Notes under the pieces: model-generated
The model's input: the letters and a program-made list of their open reading frames with translations, nothing else
Told to the model about the DNA's origin: nothing
The model's database searches: none
Source: Dreissena polymorpha
Taxonomy: Eukaryota; Mollusca; Bivalvia; Myida; Dreissenidae
Reading direction: 5' to 3'
Length of the DNA: 64,000 nucleotides
Assembly: GCF_020536995.1 (NCBI RefSeq)
Contig: NC_068358.1
Span: 1,364,001-1,428,000 of the forward strand
Made by a program: the position numbers and the translations under genes
Part shown: piece by piece, positions 1 through 13,002 of the stretch
How positions within the stretch are numbered: position 1 is the stretch's first letter
How the letters are laid out: each line of letters starts with the position of its first letter

Positions 1-662
1 AGAAAACTGTCAATATGATTGTAATACACATTATTATTTTTTTCATAAGTTGTGGACACCTGTATAGCTTGTAATACTGTCAAAACCTTGTTTAAAATTA
101 TATTTGTGACCTTGCAATTGTATATTTTAAGTAATGGAACTTGTTATTTCCAAAATAAATCACTTGAAAACATTTTTATTTACATACTGATCTTTTTTTA
201 GGATAATTAACCATCTGATATGTTAGAAAAATGTTATGATGAGAAAAGATGCAAATACTTGATGAGCTTGCCTTGAAACGATGCACGTCATACTAGGCTG
301 CACATACAAACTTAAATATATTTTAATTAAAAAAATGTAATTATACCGGGTATGTCAGTTTAAGAGGTGTCAAATTTATTTTGTAGATAAAGCATTGTCC
401 ATACAGTCAGGGGTAAGTAGGATTATTTATTTCAGGCAGTCAAATCCAAACTAGACACATTTTTCCGGGTCAGTAAGTCTCGAGACTGTATGGTGCAGTC
501 CGTTAAAAATTCACAGGCATTCTTTTCTCTAGCCTTGTATGTAATAACAATTTATAATAGGTATAAATGCAAACATATACTGTTATGTTACATGTATTTT
601 AAAAAGTGACGAGCAAAATTGTGAAGAATCTAAGTGTTAAAAGAATATCTTATTAATTTTAT
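1..662. other. upstream non-coding DNA, nothing identified
   Basis: AT-rich sequence with no exon I can support. An AATAAA near position 155 follows UTR-like sequence and could end a + strand transcript lying to the left, but nothing else supports this. Confidence 0.3.
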
Positions 663-989
663 TAGCTCGGCTGTTTTCTGAGAAAACCCAAGGTATTGTC
701 ATAGCCAGCTCGTCGTGTCCGGCGTTGTGTCCGCCGTCCGCGTCGTGCTAAAATGTAACATTTTGCCAAGGTTTTGAACATTGGCTCTTAAATCAAAATG
801 TTTCAACCTTCAACTTCATATGTAGCTGCACCTTGATGAGTTCTACATGCCACACCCAATTTTGGGTCACTAGGTCAAAGGTCAAGGTCACTGTGACTTC
901 TAAATTTTTTTTTAATTCTTTCAAGCTTTTATTTATTCAAAACTGCACCCGCAGCCTGAGTGTGGCACCCGTTATGCGGTTCTCTTGTA
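663..989 (+). mobile_element. dispersed AGCTCGGCTG element, copy 1
   Basis: About 330 bp beginning AGCTCGGCTG and ending near GCGGTTCTCTTGT. Related copies lie at about 14.70-15.02 kb and, inverted, at 33.89-34.17 kb. The body carries three AGGTCA half-sites in a row (DR1 plus an extended half-site). TA or TTA at both edges suggests a TA target. No coding capacity. It is probably a non-autonomous DNA element of unknown family. Confidence 0.6.
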
Positions 990-1004
990 TTATGGTTGCA
1001 TTTT

Positions 1005-1768
1005 TCTGCTCACGAAAGCACAAAGTGATCAATGTAAGCTATTGTGATCACCCTATGCCCGATGGTGTGCAGTGTACAGTGTGTCAACTTATAGCTCGTT
1101 ACCAGTCTAGAGGCCACATTTTGCATCCAATCTTGATGAAACTTGGTCTGTATTTATAGCTGGCAAATATCAATTATGTATTTGAATGTGGATAAGATGT
1201 ATCCAAAAACTAGGTCGCCAGGCCAAACCTTAGACCTTGTTACCACTTTACAGGCAACATGGTTTATTTAATCTTGATAAATATTGAAAAGAATACTTTT
1301 CTGATTCATGTCCATAAAAAAATTGGTCATGAGGTCAAAAGCTTAGAAAATCTTGTTACTACTATAGCGGACACATTTACGACTCGATCTTTATGAAACT
1401 TACTCATTATGTTTATCTTGACAAATCTTAGGCAATCTTCCAATCTGGATCACATGCATCTAGAAACTAAATCACTAGATTTAATTTTTGTTAATCGTAC
1501 CACTCTAGCGGCATCATTTACGACTCAAGCATGATGAAACTTGGAAGTATGATTATCTTGACAATATCTAGGACGAGTTTGTAACTGGGTCAGATGCTTT
1601 TTAAAACTAGCTTCCAGTCTGAATTAACCTTGGTCAGAAAACATTGTGTTCACCTTATGAAGGCCATGTTAAAATCTTGGTCAAGTGTGGTCAAGTGAGA
1701 CCAAAACTAGATTGACTAGTCCATTCAGAAATTGATGTCAGTGAACTTAGGTGAGCACCTCTTGTTTA
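1005..1768 (+). mobile_element. decayed AGCTCACCTGAGC-type tandem-unit element
   Basis: Decayed relative of the element at 12.09 kb. It holds several diverged units built on CTCTAGAGGCCACATTT and ATCTTGATGAAACTTGG, and ends GGTGAGCACCTCTTGTTT. It lies just upstream of the first visible MRPS11 exon. Confidence 0.5.
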
Positions 1769-1819
1769 CAATCATAATCATAATATGAGGTGTTCACTTG
1801 TGTTTTTTCTTTTCACCAG

Positions 1820-4800
1820 GGCCGTGTCGGATTTAAAAATTCTAAGAAAAAGACTGCAGTATGTGGACAGACTGTTGGTTTTGCGATGGGTTTGGTGAGT
1901 TCATTCACAATGGTATTGGTGTTGGTCAATGTTGTTTATATGCATTTGCAGTTTATATTTACATTAGATAGGCGTTTTACCAAGTTCAAGTATACAATAT
2001 GTATTTCATTCTGCAGTCTATATTTCCTCGAAATATGTGTATAATATTGCCGGTGGAGCCAAGCATATTCTAATACTATGCAAACATCTTAAAGCACAAA
2101 TCACATACCAGCTTTCAATAAGCTGTGTCAGTAAGTTTGCAGTCTATGTTTATGTTTTCAACAATCAGTGTTGAATATTATTTTAAGGTCCAAGTGCAGG
2201 CTAGTTAATGTCTACAAGCAAACACATGGTACCAGGTTGCAATAAGCAATGTGTCATTCAGTCTATATTTCGCTGGGATCAGTTAATATCAACAAGTACA
2301 ACACTTGTGCAAAGTTGCAATAAGTCATTTAGTTGGCAATCTATATTTCTTACAGATCAGTGTTGATTGTTACCATAAGATATACATATTAGCAGGGGCT
2401 AGTGCTAGTTAATTATCAAAAAGCACTCAACTTGCACCATGCTCCAAAAAGAAATATGTGTCTTATTCAGCAATCTATATTTCCATAATAAAACAACAAC
2501 AGTGTTGTGTGTTGCTCTTAGATCCAAGCACAGGCTAGTGCTAGTTTAATATCAACAATCACACAACCTGCACAAGGTTGCATTAAGCAATATATGTATC
2601 CCTCTGCAGTATTTTTTTCCTTGAGATCCAAGCACAGGCTAGTGCTAGTAAACTATCAACAAGCAAGCAAATTGTACCAGGCTCCAAAAAGCAATATGAC
2701 TCAGCCTGCAGTCTGCATGTATATTTCATAGAGAACAGTGTTGATTATTGCTATTATATCAAAGCACAGGCTAGTGCTAGTATAATGTCAACAAGCATTG
2801 AACTTGTACCAGGTTCCAATAAGCAATATGACTCAGACGCAGTCTATATTCCCTTAAGAACAGTGTTGATTGTTGCTCTTAGATCCAAGCACAGGCTAGT
2901 GCTAGTATAATGTCAACAAGCACTGAACTTGTACCTGGTTCCAATAAGCAATATGACTCAGCCTGCTGTCTATATTTCCTAGGGAACATTGTTGATTGTT
3001 GCTCTTAGATCCAAGCACAGGCTAGTGCTAGTATAATGTCAACAAGCATTGAACTTGTACCAGGTTCCAATAAGCAATTTGTCTCTTATTCTGCAGTCTT
3101 TATTTCCTTTAGAACATTGTTGATTGTTGCCCTTAGATCCAAGCACAGGCTAGTGCTAGTATAATGTCAACAAGCACTTAACTTGTACTAGGTTCCAATA
3201 AGCAATATGTCCCTCAGCCTGCAGTCTATATTTCCTTGAGGACAGTGTTGATTGTTGCTCTGAGATCCAAGCACAGGCTAGTGCTAGTATAATGTCAACA
3301 AGCACTTAACTTGTACCAGGTTCCAATAAGCAATTCGTCTCTTATTCTGCAGTCTATATTTCCTCGAGAACAGTGTTGATTGTTGCTCTTAGATCCAAGC
3401 ACAGGTTAGTGCTAGTGTAATATCAACAAGCACTCAACTTGTACCTGGGTCCAATAAGCAATTTGTCTCTTATTCTGCAGTCTATATTTCCTTGAGAACA
3501 GTGTTGATTGTTGCTCTTAGATCCAAGCACATGCTAGTGCTAGTATAATATCAACAAGCACTGAACTTGTACCTGGTTCCAATAAGCAATGTAACTCAGT
3601 CTGCAGTCTAGATTTCCTTGAGAACAGAGTTGATTGTTGCTCTTAGATCCAAGCACAGGCTAGTGCTAGTATAATATCAACAAGCACTCAACAATTACCA
3701 GGCTCCATAAGCAATATGACTCAGCCTGCAGTCTGTATTCCCTTAAGAACAGTGTTGATTGTTGCTCTTAGATCCAAGCACAGGCTAGTGCTAGTATAAT
3801 GTCAACAAGCACTGAACTTGTACCTGGTTCCAATAAGCAATGTAACTCAGTCTGCAGTCTATATTTCCTTGAGAACAGAGTTGATTGTTGCTCTTAGATC
3901 CAAGCACAGGCTAGTGCTATTATAATGTCAACAAGCACTCAACTTGTACCAGGTTCCAATAAACAATGTAACTCAGCCTGCAGTCTATATTTCCTTGAGG
4001 ACAGTGTTGATTGTTGCTCTTAGATCCAAGCACAGGCTAGTGCTAGTATAATGTCAACAAGCATTGAACTTGTACCTGGGTCCAATAAGCAATATGACTC
4101 AGTCCGCAGTCTATATTTCCTTGAGAACAGTGTTGATTGTTGCTCTTAGATCCAAGCACAGGCTAGTGCTAGTATAATGTCAACAAGCATTGAACTTGTA
4201 CCTGGGTCCAATAAGCAATATGACTCAGTCTGCAGTCTATATTTCCTTGAGAACAGTGTTGATTGTTGCTCTTAGATCCAAGCACAGGCTAGTGCTAGTA
4301 TAATGTCAACAAGCACTGAACTTGTACCTGGGTCCAATAAGCAATATGACTCAGTCTGCAGTCTATATTTCCTTGAGAACAGTGTTGCTTGTTGCTCTTA
4401 GATCCAAGCACATGCTAGTGCTAGTATAATATCAACAAGCACTGAACTTGTACCTGGTTCCAATAAGCAATGTAACTCAGTCTGCAGTCTAGATTTCCTT
4501 GAGAACAGAGTTGATTGTTGCTCTTAGATCCAAGCACAGGCTAGTGCTAGTATAATATCAACAAGCACTCAACTTGTACCAGGCTCCATAAGCAATATGA
4601 CTCAGCCTGCAGTCTGTATTCCCTTAAGAACAGTGTTGATTGTTGCTCTTAGATCCAAGCACAGGCTAGTGCTAGTATAATGTCAACAAGCACTGAACTT
4701 GTACCTGGTTCCAATAAGCAATGTAACTCAGTCTGCAGTCTATATTTCCTTGAGAACAGAGTTGATTGTTGCTCTTAGATCCAAGCACAGGCTAGTGCTA

Positions 4801-7800
4801 TTATAATGTCAACAAGCACTCAACGTGTACCAGGTTCCAATAAACAATGTAACTCAGCCTGCAGTCTATATTTCCTTGAGGACAGTGTTGCTTGTTGCTC
4901 TTAGATCCAAGCACAGGCTAGTGCTAGTATAATGTCAACAAGCATTGAACTTGTACCTGGGTCCAATAAGCAATATGACTCAGTCCGCAGTCTATATTTC
5001 CTTGAGAACAGTGTTGATTGTTGCTCTTAGATCCAAGCACAGGCTAGTGCTAGTATAATGTCAACAAGCATTGAACTTGTACCTGGGTCCAATAAGCAAT
5101 ATGACTCAGTCTGCAGTCTATATTTCCTTGAGAACAGTGTTGATTGTTGCTCTTAGATCCAAGCACAGGCTAGTGCTAGTATAATGTCAGCAAGCACTGA
5201 ACTTGTACCTGGGTCCAATAAGCAATATGACTCAGTCTGCAGTCTATATTTCCTTGAGAACAGTGTTGCTTGTTGCTCTTAGATCCAAGCACAGGCTAGT
5301 GCTAGTATAATGTCAACAAGCACTCAACGTGTACCAGGTTCCAATAAGCAATATGTCTCTTAGTCTGCAGTCTATATTTCCTTGAGGACAGTGTTGATTG
5401 TTGCTCTTAGATCCAAGCACAGGCTAGTGCTAGTGTAATATCAACAAGCACTGAACTTGTACCTGGGTCCAATAAGCAATTTGTCTCTTATTCTGCAGTC
5501 TATATTTCCTTGAGAACAGTGTTGATTGTTGCTCTTAGATCCAAGCACAGGCTAGTGCTAGGATGATGTCAACAAGCACTCAACTTGTACCTGGTTCCAA
5601 TTAGCAATATGACTCAGTCTGCAGTCTATATTTCCTTGAGAACAGTGTTGATTGTTGCTCTTACATCCAAGCACAGGCTAGTGCTAGAATAATATCAACA
5701 AGCACTTAACTTGTGACAGGTTCCAATAAGCAATTTGTCTTTTATTCTGCAGTCTATATTTCCTTAAGAACAGTGTTGATTGTTGCTCTTAGATCCAAGC
5801 ACAGGCTAGTGCTAGTATAATGTCAACAAGCACTCAACTTGTACTAGGTTCCAATAAGCAATTTGTCTCTCTGTCTGCAGTGTATATTTTCTTGAGAACA
5901 ATGTTGATTGTTGCACTTAGATCCAAGCACAGGCTAGTGCTAGTATAATGTCAACAAGCATTGAACTTGTACCTGGTTCCAATAAGCAATATGACTCAGT
6001 CTGCACTCTATATTTCCTTGAGAACATTGTTGATTGTTGCTCTTAGATCCAAGCACAGGCTAGTGCTAGTAAAACATCAACAAGCACTTAACTTGTACTA
6101 GGTTCCCATAAGCAATATAACTCAGCCTGCAGTCTATATTTCCTTGAGAACAGTGTTGATTGTTGCTCTTAGATCCAAGCACAGGCTAGTGCTAGTATAA
6201 TGTCAACAAGCACTCAACTTGTACCTGGTTCCAATAAGCAATGTAACTCAGCCTGCAGTCTATATTTCCTTTAAAAAGTGTTGATTTTTTCCCTTAGATC
6301 CAAGCACAGGCTAGTGCTAGTATAATATCAACAAGCACTCAACTTGTACCTGGTTCCAATAAGCAATGTGACTCAGCCTGCAGTCTATATTTCCTTGAAA
6401 ACAGTGTTGATTTTTTCCCTTAGATCCAAGCACAGGCTAGTGCTAGTATAATGTCAACAAGCACTCAACTTGTACCTGGTTCCAATAAGCAATGTGACTC
6501 AGCCTGCAGTCTATATTTCCTTGAAAACAGTGTTGATTTTTTCCCTTAGATCCAAGCACAGGCTAGTGCTAGTAAAATTTCAACAAGCACTCAACTTGTA
6601 CCTGGTTCCAATAAGCAATGTGACTCAGCCTGAAGTCTTTATTTCCTTGAGGACAGTGTTGATTGTTGCTCTTAGATCCAAGCACAGGCTAGTGCTAGTA
6701 TAATACCAACAAGCACTCAACTTGTACCAGGTTCCATAAGCAATATGTCTCTTAGTCTGCGGTCTATATTGCCTTGAGATCAGTGTTGATGGTTGCTCTT
6801 AGATCCAAGCACAGGCTAGTGCTAGTATAATACCAACAAGCACTCAACTTGTACCAGGTTCCAATAAGCAATATGTCGCTCAGTCTGCAGTCTATATTTT
6901 TTGAGAACAGTGTTGATTGTTGCTCTCAGATACAAGCACAGATTAGTGCTAGTATAATGTCAACAAGCACTCAACTTGTACCTGGTTCCAATAAGCAATG
7001 TGACTCAGCCTGCAGTCTATATTTCCTTGAGGACAGTGTTGATTGTTGCTCTTAGATCCAAGCACAGGCTAGTGCTAGTATAATGTCAACAAGCACTCAA
7101 CTTGTACCAGGTTCTAATAAGCAATGTGACTCAGCCTGCAGTCTATATTTCCTTGAAAACAGTGTTGATTTTTTCCCTTAGATCCAAGCACAGGCTAGTG
7201 CTAGTATAATACCAACATGCACTGAACTTGTACCTGGTTTCAATAAGCAATGTGACTCAGCCTGCAGTCTATATTTCCTTGAAAACAGTGTTGAATTTTT
7301 CCGTTAGATCCAAGCACAGGCTAGTGCTAGTATAATGTCAACAAGCACTCAACTTGTACCTGGTTCCAATAAGCAATGTGACTCAGCCTGCAGTCTATAT
7401 TTCCTTGAAAACAGTGTTGATTTGTTCCCCCTAGATCCAAGCACAGTCTAGTGCTAGTATAATGTCAACAAGCACTCAACTTGTACCTGGTTCCAATAAG
7501 CAATGTGACTCAGCCTGCGGTCTATATTTCCTTGAAAACAGTGTTGAATTTTTCCGTTAGATCCAAGCACAGGCTAGTGCTAGTATAATTTCAACAAGCA
7601 CTCAACTTGTACCTGGTTCCAATAAGCAATGTGACTCAGCCTGCAGTCTATATTTCCTTGAAAACAGTGTTGATTTTTTCCCTTAGATCCAAGCACAGGC
7701 TAGTGCTAGTAAAATTTCAACAAGCACTCAACTTGTACCAGGCTCCATAAGCAATATGTCTCTTAGTCTGCAGTCTATATTGCCTTGAGATCAGTGTCGA

Positions 7801-10013
7801 TGGTTGCTCTTAGATCCAAGCACAGGCTAGTGCTAGTATAATGTCGACAAGCACTCAACTTGTACCAGGTTCCAATAAGCAATATCTCCCTTAGTCTGCA
7901 ACTCTTCTGACTCAGGTGGGTTTACTTCCCTTAGTATTTAGCACAGGTTAGTGCTTGCTTAATATCATTCAAGCACTAAGCATGTACCAAACTCCAAGTG
8001 ACAGTTTCTTTTGATTATCTCTACCAAACATTAATAATTCTTTGCTAAGTGATTTCTAACCCTAGTACAGCATTTTGAAAAAAAAATCAAATTGGTTTAT
8101 AAAACCCTTTTTAGTTAATTAAAAAAAACTTCTTTTCTATTAGTTTGAATGAATCTTTACTGGTTTATTATGTATGTGCCTAATTCAGTTCGATTAATAT
8201 AATTTATAGGCAGTCATTGACATTGTGTCACTGTGAAAGTGATTTGTGACATCAAGGCTATCCACAGCCCAGAATTACAGCTCACACTCCTTACCTATGA
8301 CCTTTGAACTGACAGATTGCACAATCTTGGCTTGATTGCTTTTTGAGTGATAGACTCAGATGGCCTTAGTCACTTAATTAATGTTTGATGTTTGGTCATA
8401 TTGAGTTATTACCTTGTTTGTTCACACTTGTCTAAGATTTCACATCTATTGTTTTAAGTATTGAGGTAAAATAAAGTATGTATAGATGTAATGATTTTTT
8501 TCTTTTCTGTATATATTCATAATTGAGTTTGATATTTATGATATTGCTTTGGAATAGTTTTTTAACCATCTTTATTTTGACAATAAAATTTCTGTGTTGT
8601 TTTGTTTAATAATAATAACATAAAAACAGGTCATTTAAAGTGTATAACCATACATCCAAAATATTGTTAATGTTCACTCAAACAAAATGTCAAAGTGATG
8701 CTAAAAGATGAATAAGAATTAAAGGTTTCAAATAATAATGACATTCAATATAAATTCTCTGAGTATTAATGTTAATAATTAAATACATGCGAGTAATCGC
8801 GGATATAAAAACACTTTGAAGGGAAGTACAAGAACCATATCTCTTTCTTAAATGACCTTTGTTTAATTTTCTTTTGTAAAGAATAACTATTTATATGAAA
8901 TTGACTGTAATGAAAATGCATATATCAATAATAGACATTAAGATTACTGTTTAGACATCTATCACTAGATAAAATGGGTCTGTTTTCCATAACCTTAAAG
9001 GCCATTCCTACACTTTGGGGTCAAACGATACTTTGAGGGTATTAGGCATTTTCAGTTGCAACACTTGTTTAAGACATTTTTCTGTTTCAGGACCTGACAA
9101 AGAAAGGCTACAAAAATGCCAGGGTCCTTGTGCGGGGCTTTGGACAAGGGCGCTTGGTATGTACCAACATTTTTATCTAAATATTAGATGAACTCCACTT
9201 ACCCATGGGCCCTTTTTTATAACAATGAGCTGGAGTCCATTTGCCCATAGTCCTTTATAGTTGTGGTGGGCCTCCAGATTATTTTCAGAAATATTCATGT
9301 CTATACAACATGCTGGTCACCCGCATAATTCAATATAGGGATTGCAATTCAGGGTGGGAAAGAGATTAGAAACTGTGGTCAAAGTGTTAGTTTATAAGTG
9401 TGTCCAAACAGACTTGTTTTTAGATACATTACAACTATGGTCTTAATTACAGATGCACTTATGTCTTGTTTTGGTACAAGAAGTCTTACTGATTGTTATA
9501 CCATGCACAAACAGGACTTGTTAGATGCTTGGACAACTGTAGTGTTACTTTCTAAAATTAGAGTTTTTATTTACTAGTTAAATTTAAACGGCTAAAATAT
9601 GTATGATATTTGTTGGATTCGGTGGAATGTCAATTTTAATTCACGAGTGATCATAGAAAATAATATGTTCATGAGTGGCACAGCCACAAGTGAAAATATC
9701 AATTTTCTATGATGAAGAGTGAATTAAAATCGATATTCCACCAGATCCAACACATTTTCTTTTTATTTTATGCTTTTTTCACCGATTATTTACATTGTAA
9801 AGAGAAGAGTTTACGGACTGCACAGGCTAATCTGGGACGACACTTTACGCACATTCATTAAACCCTCTTTTCATAGAGCACGGTCCATAAGCATTATTCG
9901 TGTTTCAGGCTGCCATCAAGGGTCTTCAGTTGGCAGGCATTAACATCGTGTCTATCACCGACCAGACCTACATTAACATCTCCGCTAGGCCCAAGGGGGT
10001 TAGGAGTCTGTAG
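1820..10013 (+). CDS. MRPS11: mitochondrial small-ribosomal-subunit protein uS11m (3' part of gene)
   Basis: Three exons, 1820-1894, 9091-9156 and 9909-10013, have AG/GT borders and join in phase 0. They give 81 residues and a TAG stop. The product aligns with the C-terminal half of S11: GFKNSKKKTAVCGQT matches the GFRNAKKGTGIAAQT region, ARVLVRGFGQGRL matches the VRVKGLGPGR loop that contacts 16S rRNA, and INIVSITDQT matches the conserved VISITDNT segment before the basic C-terminus. S11 sits in the platform of the small subunit beside S6, S18 and S21. The usual C-terminal PHNGCRPRKARKL is only loosely kept (RPKGVRSL at the end). The N-terminal exons and transit peptide were not found and may lie left of the window. 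The first intron shown is 7.2 kb, mostly a 126-bp satellite. Confidence 0.88.
2000..8000 (+). repeat. 126-bp satellite, about 47 tandem units, inside an MRPS11 intron
   Basis: The unit starts ATCCAAGCACAGGCTAGTGC and carries TTCCAATAAGCAATATGACT and CTGCAGTCTATATTTCC. Spacing is 126 bp in the well-kept middle (for example 4022 to 4148). Units at both edges (2.0-2.6 and 7.9-8.0 kb) are strongly diverged, the usual sign of turnover by unequal exchange. Short ORFs here (for example 6470-6703) only echo the repeat. Later units (about 6.27-7.7 kb) carry TTTTTTCCCTTAG before ATCC. Confidence 0.95.
8001..9090. other. MRPS11 intron remainder
   Basis: AT-rich intron sequence with no recognisable gene or mobile element. 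It ends in a good polypyrimidine tract and acceptor (TTTTCTGTTTCAG). Confidence 0.4.
9613..9750. mobile_element. foldback MITE
   Basis: Arms TTGGATTCGGTGGAATGTCA and its near reverse complement TATTCCACCAGATCCAA enclose a palindromic centre. The whole 138 bp can fold into one hairpin. It lies in the last MRPS11 intron. Confidence 0.6.
9812..9890 (+). mobile_element. fragment of the 250-bp GTGTCGTCC MITE
   Basis: Only the 3' end of the family is present: ACTGCACAGGCTAATCTGGG, GACGACACTTTACGCAC and a MITE-like terminus. Confidence 0.75.
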
Positions 10014-10046
10014 AGATCCCTGGGATTTAGGTAGGACACATTGGGC

Positions 10047-10226
10047 TTAACCCGCAGTAACTCGCAGTCTGCTCAGGTTTCATGCTGTTTGCTGCTCATC
10101 ATGATCATAGGGATGGATATTCAGCCTTTAAAACTTAAATCAAGTAAAAAAGATTTTAAATTTAATTTGATTTTCTTAGGGACAAAAAACAAGTCCAAAT
10201 GCGTATCTAAGGCGGTAAAAGATTAA
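10047..10226 (-). mobile_element. fragment of TTAA MITE family B in MRPS11 3' flank
   Basis: Related in inverted orientation to the element at 34.32-34.56 kb, sharing CTCGCAGTCTG, CAGGTTT..ATGCTGTTTGCTGCTCATCA and AAACTTAAATC. It starts 34 bp past the MRPS11 stop, so it probably forms part of the 3' UTR. Confidence 0.6.
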
Positions 10227-10414
10227 GGTAGATCACTGATGGAGATCACTCTTGACCCTAAGGCTGTAAAATTTCTGAATCTGCAATTCTGTCTTAAGGT
10301 GGTCTATGACTCTGAACATTCTTAAGTGTCCTATTATTGTTTTAATTGGGGTGTGCGATTCCTCTGCTGATCAGTTGATTTGCACTTGAAAGTTCTGGTT
10401 TTGTGCAAAAAAAA

Positions 10415-10420
10415 AATAAA
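10415..10420 (+). promoter_or_regulatory. candidate MRPS11 polyadenylation signal
   Basis: AATAAA about 400 bp past the stop, in an A-rich run followed by T-rich sequence. Position is suggestive only. Confidence 0.3.
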
Positions 10421-10433
10421 AAATATTTTTTGT

Positions 10434-11480
10434 GTAGCTCACCTTAGCACAGAGTGCTCACAGATACCCTGTTGTCTCTCAGTGCGGGCGTGGGTCGGTT
10501 AACCAGGTCTTCTAACAGCTGAACCTTGCCAGATTAAAGTGAAACTTCAATGGATTTATCCTTGGGTCGCTCTCTTTAAAAGATGTTCAAATTGTTTGGG
10601 TCTGTCTCGTATGTAGATCAGCACACACGTTAGTGTGTGGTTTTTATTTAAACTTAAACAACTTCTCTAAAACCACACCGGTTATGAGATTAATATTAGG
10701 TGTTTAACATCATGGTTTTAACCCCTACTAAGTTTGTTAAAATTATGCCCCTGGAGTGAAAACTAGCCCCACCACAGGGGTCACAAGATCTTTATAGACT
10801 TACCGGGTATATAGTATCTAACTTTAAAAATCTTCTTTTATGAAATGGCAAATTCTCAGGACATGAATGTATGGTAACATCATATGATGGTCCTCTAAAA
10901 AATTTGTTCAGCTTGAACCCAGGGAACAAAATTAGCTCCACCCTGGGAGTTACTTGTTTACCTTATTTGAATGTATTTAAAACTTGACAAATCTCAGGAA
11001 CTGCAGGGCCAAGAGGTTTGGTATTCTGCACTTAACACCATTTGTTCTACAAAGTTTGTTCAAATCATGTCCCAGGGGTCAAAACTGGTGATGCACTGGG
11101 GTCACTCATTTTATATGTTTTTATAGTTTTATAGAAAATGATGCAACAAAACTTCTCTCAAACCAAAGGGGTCAGGGGTTAATACATGTATTTGGTGTGT
11201 AACATGGTATGGTGGCCCTCTACCAATTTTGAAAAATCATGCGACTGGGGTAAACATTGGAACCACATAAGGGGTTACTGGTAGTATAGCCAAAAATCTA
11301 AGAATTAAGGGGTCACATGATTTATATAGACTTTAAAATTGTATTCTCTTAAAGAGCAAGGGTTAAGCATTTAATATTTTTTTAGCGACATTGTATGGTG
11401 GTCCTCTCCTAAATGCGTTAAAATAATGTCTCTTTGATCATATTTGTCACCAAATAAGATGTAAACTTTTCTTGTATGTG
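10434..11480 (+). mobile_element. decayed AGCTCACC-type tandem-unit element
   Basis: It opens AGCTCACCTTAGCACAGAGT and holds several diverged units of about 190 bp. The units share a motif of the kind AAATCATGTCCCAGGGGTCA followed by CACTGGGGTCAC. No ORF of note. Confidence 0.5.
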
Positions 11481-12089
11481 TATTGTGAACCTTTCAGTCA
11501 TGACCCTTTTTACAATGCTGAAAATAATTATGATTACCTATTTCAATTTCAAAAGAGCTTGTGTAGAACTGAAATATAAATGTTGGGTGACACAAAATGG
11601 TGATCATCATACGCATGTAAATACCTTTCCATTTGGTCTCTTCTCATAAATGGCAGTTTCATTTTTTGGGGCAGTTTTAATATCAGCAATATTATTAATA
11701 TATTAAAATTGAAGTTTTTGACCCATCCCTTTCTTTGAAAAGGGCCTGAATTTTATTTAAAAATAATTTCAGAGACCCTTGTTTTGATGCATTTTAATGT
11801 CTTATTTTCTGTTTGCAGGTTTCCAAGCTGATCGCATCTTCTCCATGTAGAAAATGTTACATTATACTAGACAATAAATTCTTAATTGTGAAAACGCTGA
11901 ACTGTTATGTTGTTGTAGTAGTCCACTTAATAATAACTGCCAACATTGTAATGCGGACAAAAGCAAGTTTTTTTTTCCACTCATTGCATGATCTGCTTGC
12001 TGAAAGACTGGTCAGACTTAGCTGGAAACTGTGAACAGTTGTGGCTGCATATTAAGTCTTATTCAGTCTTAACAACACCTCAACTTTTT
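11481..12089. other. intergenic, nothing identified
   Basis: AT-rich. Two short overlapping ORFs (11813-12188) show no family resemblance and run into the neighbouring repeat. Confidence 0.3.
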
Positions 12090-12981
12090 AGCTCACCTGA
12101 GCACAACTTGCTCATGGTTAGCTTTTGTGATCGACTTTTGTCTGTAGTGCGGCGTCTCCCGTCAACATTTGCCTTGTTAACTCTTTAGAAGCCACATTTA
12201 TTGTCCAATCTTCATGAAATTTGGTCAGAAGATTGGTCTCAATAATATCTTGGATGAGTTCGAAAATGGTTACGTTTGCTTGAAAAACATGGCTGCCAAG
12301 GGGCGGGGCATTTTTCCTTATTTGGCTATATATGGCTATAGTAAAATTTTGTTAACACTCTAGAGGCCACATTTATTGTCTGATCTTCATGAAACTTTGT
12401 CAGAAGATTCATCCCAATAATATCTTGGACGAGTTCGAAAATGATGCCAGTTGGTTGAAAAACATGGCCGCCAGGGGGCGGGGCATTTTTCCTTATATGG
12501 TTGTAGTTAAACCTTGTTAACACTCTAAAGGCCACATTTATATTCTGATCTTCATGAAACTTGCTCAGAAGAATTGTCCCAATGATATCTTGGATGAGTT
12601 GAAAAATGGTAACCTTTGCTTGAAAAACATGGCTGCCAAAGGGCGGGGCATTTTTCCTTATAAGGCTATATACATGTATGGCTATAGTAAAATCTTGTTA
12701 ACACTCTAGAGGCCACATTTACTGTCTGATCTTCATGAAACTTGGTCAGAAGATTCATCCCAATAATATCTTGGAAGAGTTCAAAAATGATGCCGGTTGG
12801 TTGAAAAACATGGCTTTGATGGGCGGGGCATTATTCCTTATATGGCTATAGTAAGGCCTTGTTAACACTGTAGAGGCCACATTTATTTTCCAATCTTCAT
12901 GAAACTTGGTCAGAAGGTTTGTCCCAATAATATCTTGTTATCTCAGGTGAGCGACTTTGGGCCTTTCAGGCCCTCTTGTTT
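12090..12981 (+). mobile_element. AGCTCACCTGAGC element with five internal tandem units
   Basis: It begins AGCTCACCTGAGCAC and ends CTCAGGTGAGCGACTTTGGG followed by CCTTTCAGGCCCTCTTGTTT, so AGCTCACCTGAG and CTCAGGTGAGC form terminal inverted repeats. Between them lie about five units of 170-190 bp sharing CTCTAGAGGCCACATTTA, AATCTTCATGAAACTTGGTC and GGGCGGGGCATTTTTCCTTA. No transposase, so it looks non-autonomous. Confidence 0.8.
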
Positions 12982-13002
12982 TAATCTCATATTTGACCAA
13001 TA

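Noticed and set aside
133-180. 3' end of another + strand gene at the left edge
   Set aside because: AATAAA in UTR-like sequence only. No coding exon is in view to support it.
6470-7055. Short ORFs with repeated VPISN motifs
   Set aside because: They are the 126-bp satellite in translation, and the frame is not kept between units because 126-bp variants shift it.
11813-12188. Possible small gene after an AG acceptor-like site
   Set aside because: No conserved motif. The second ORF runs into a repeat element.
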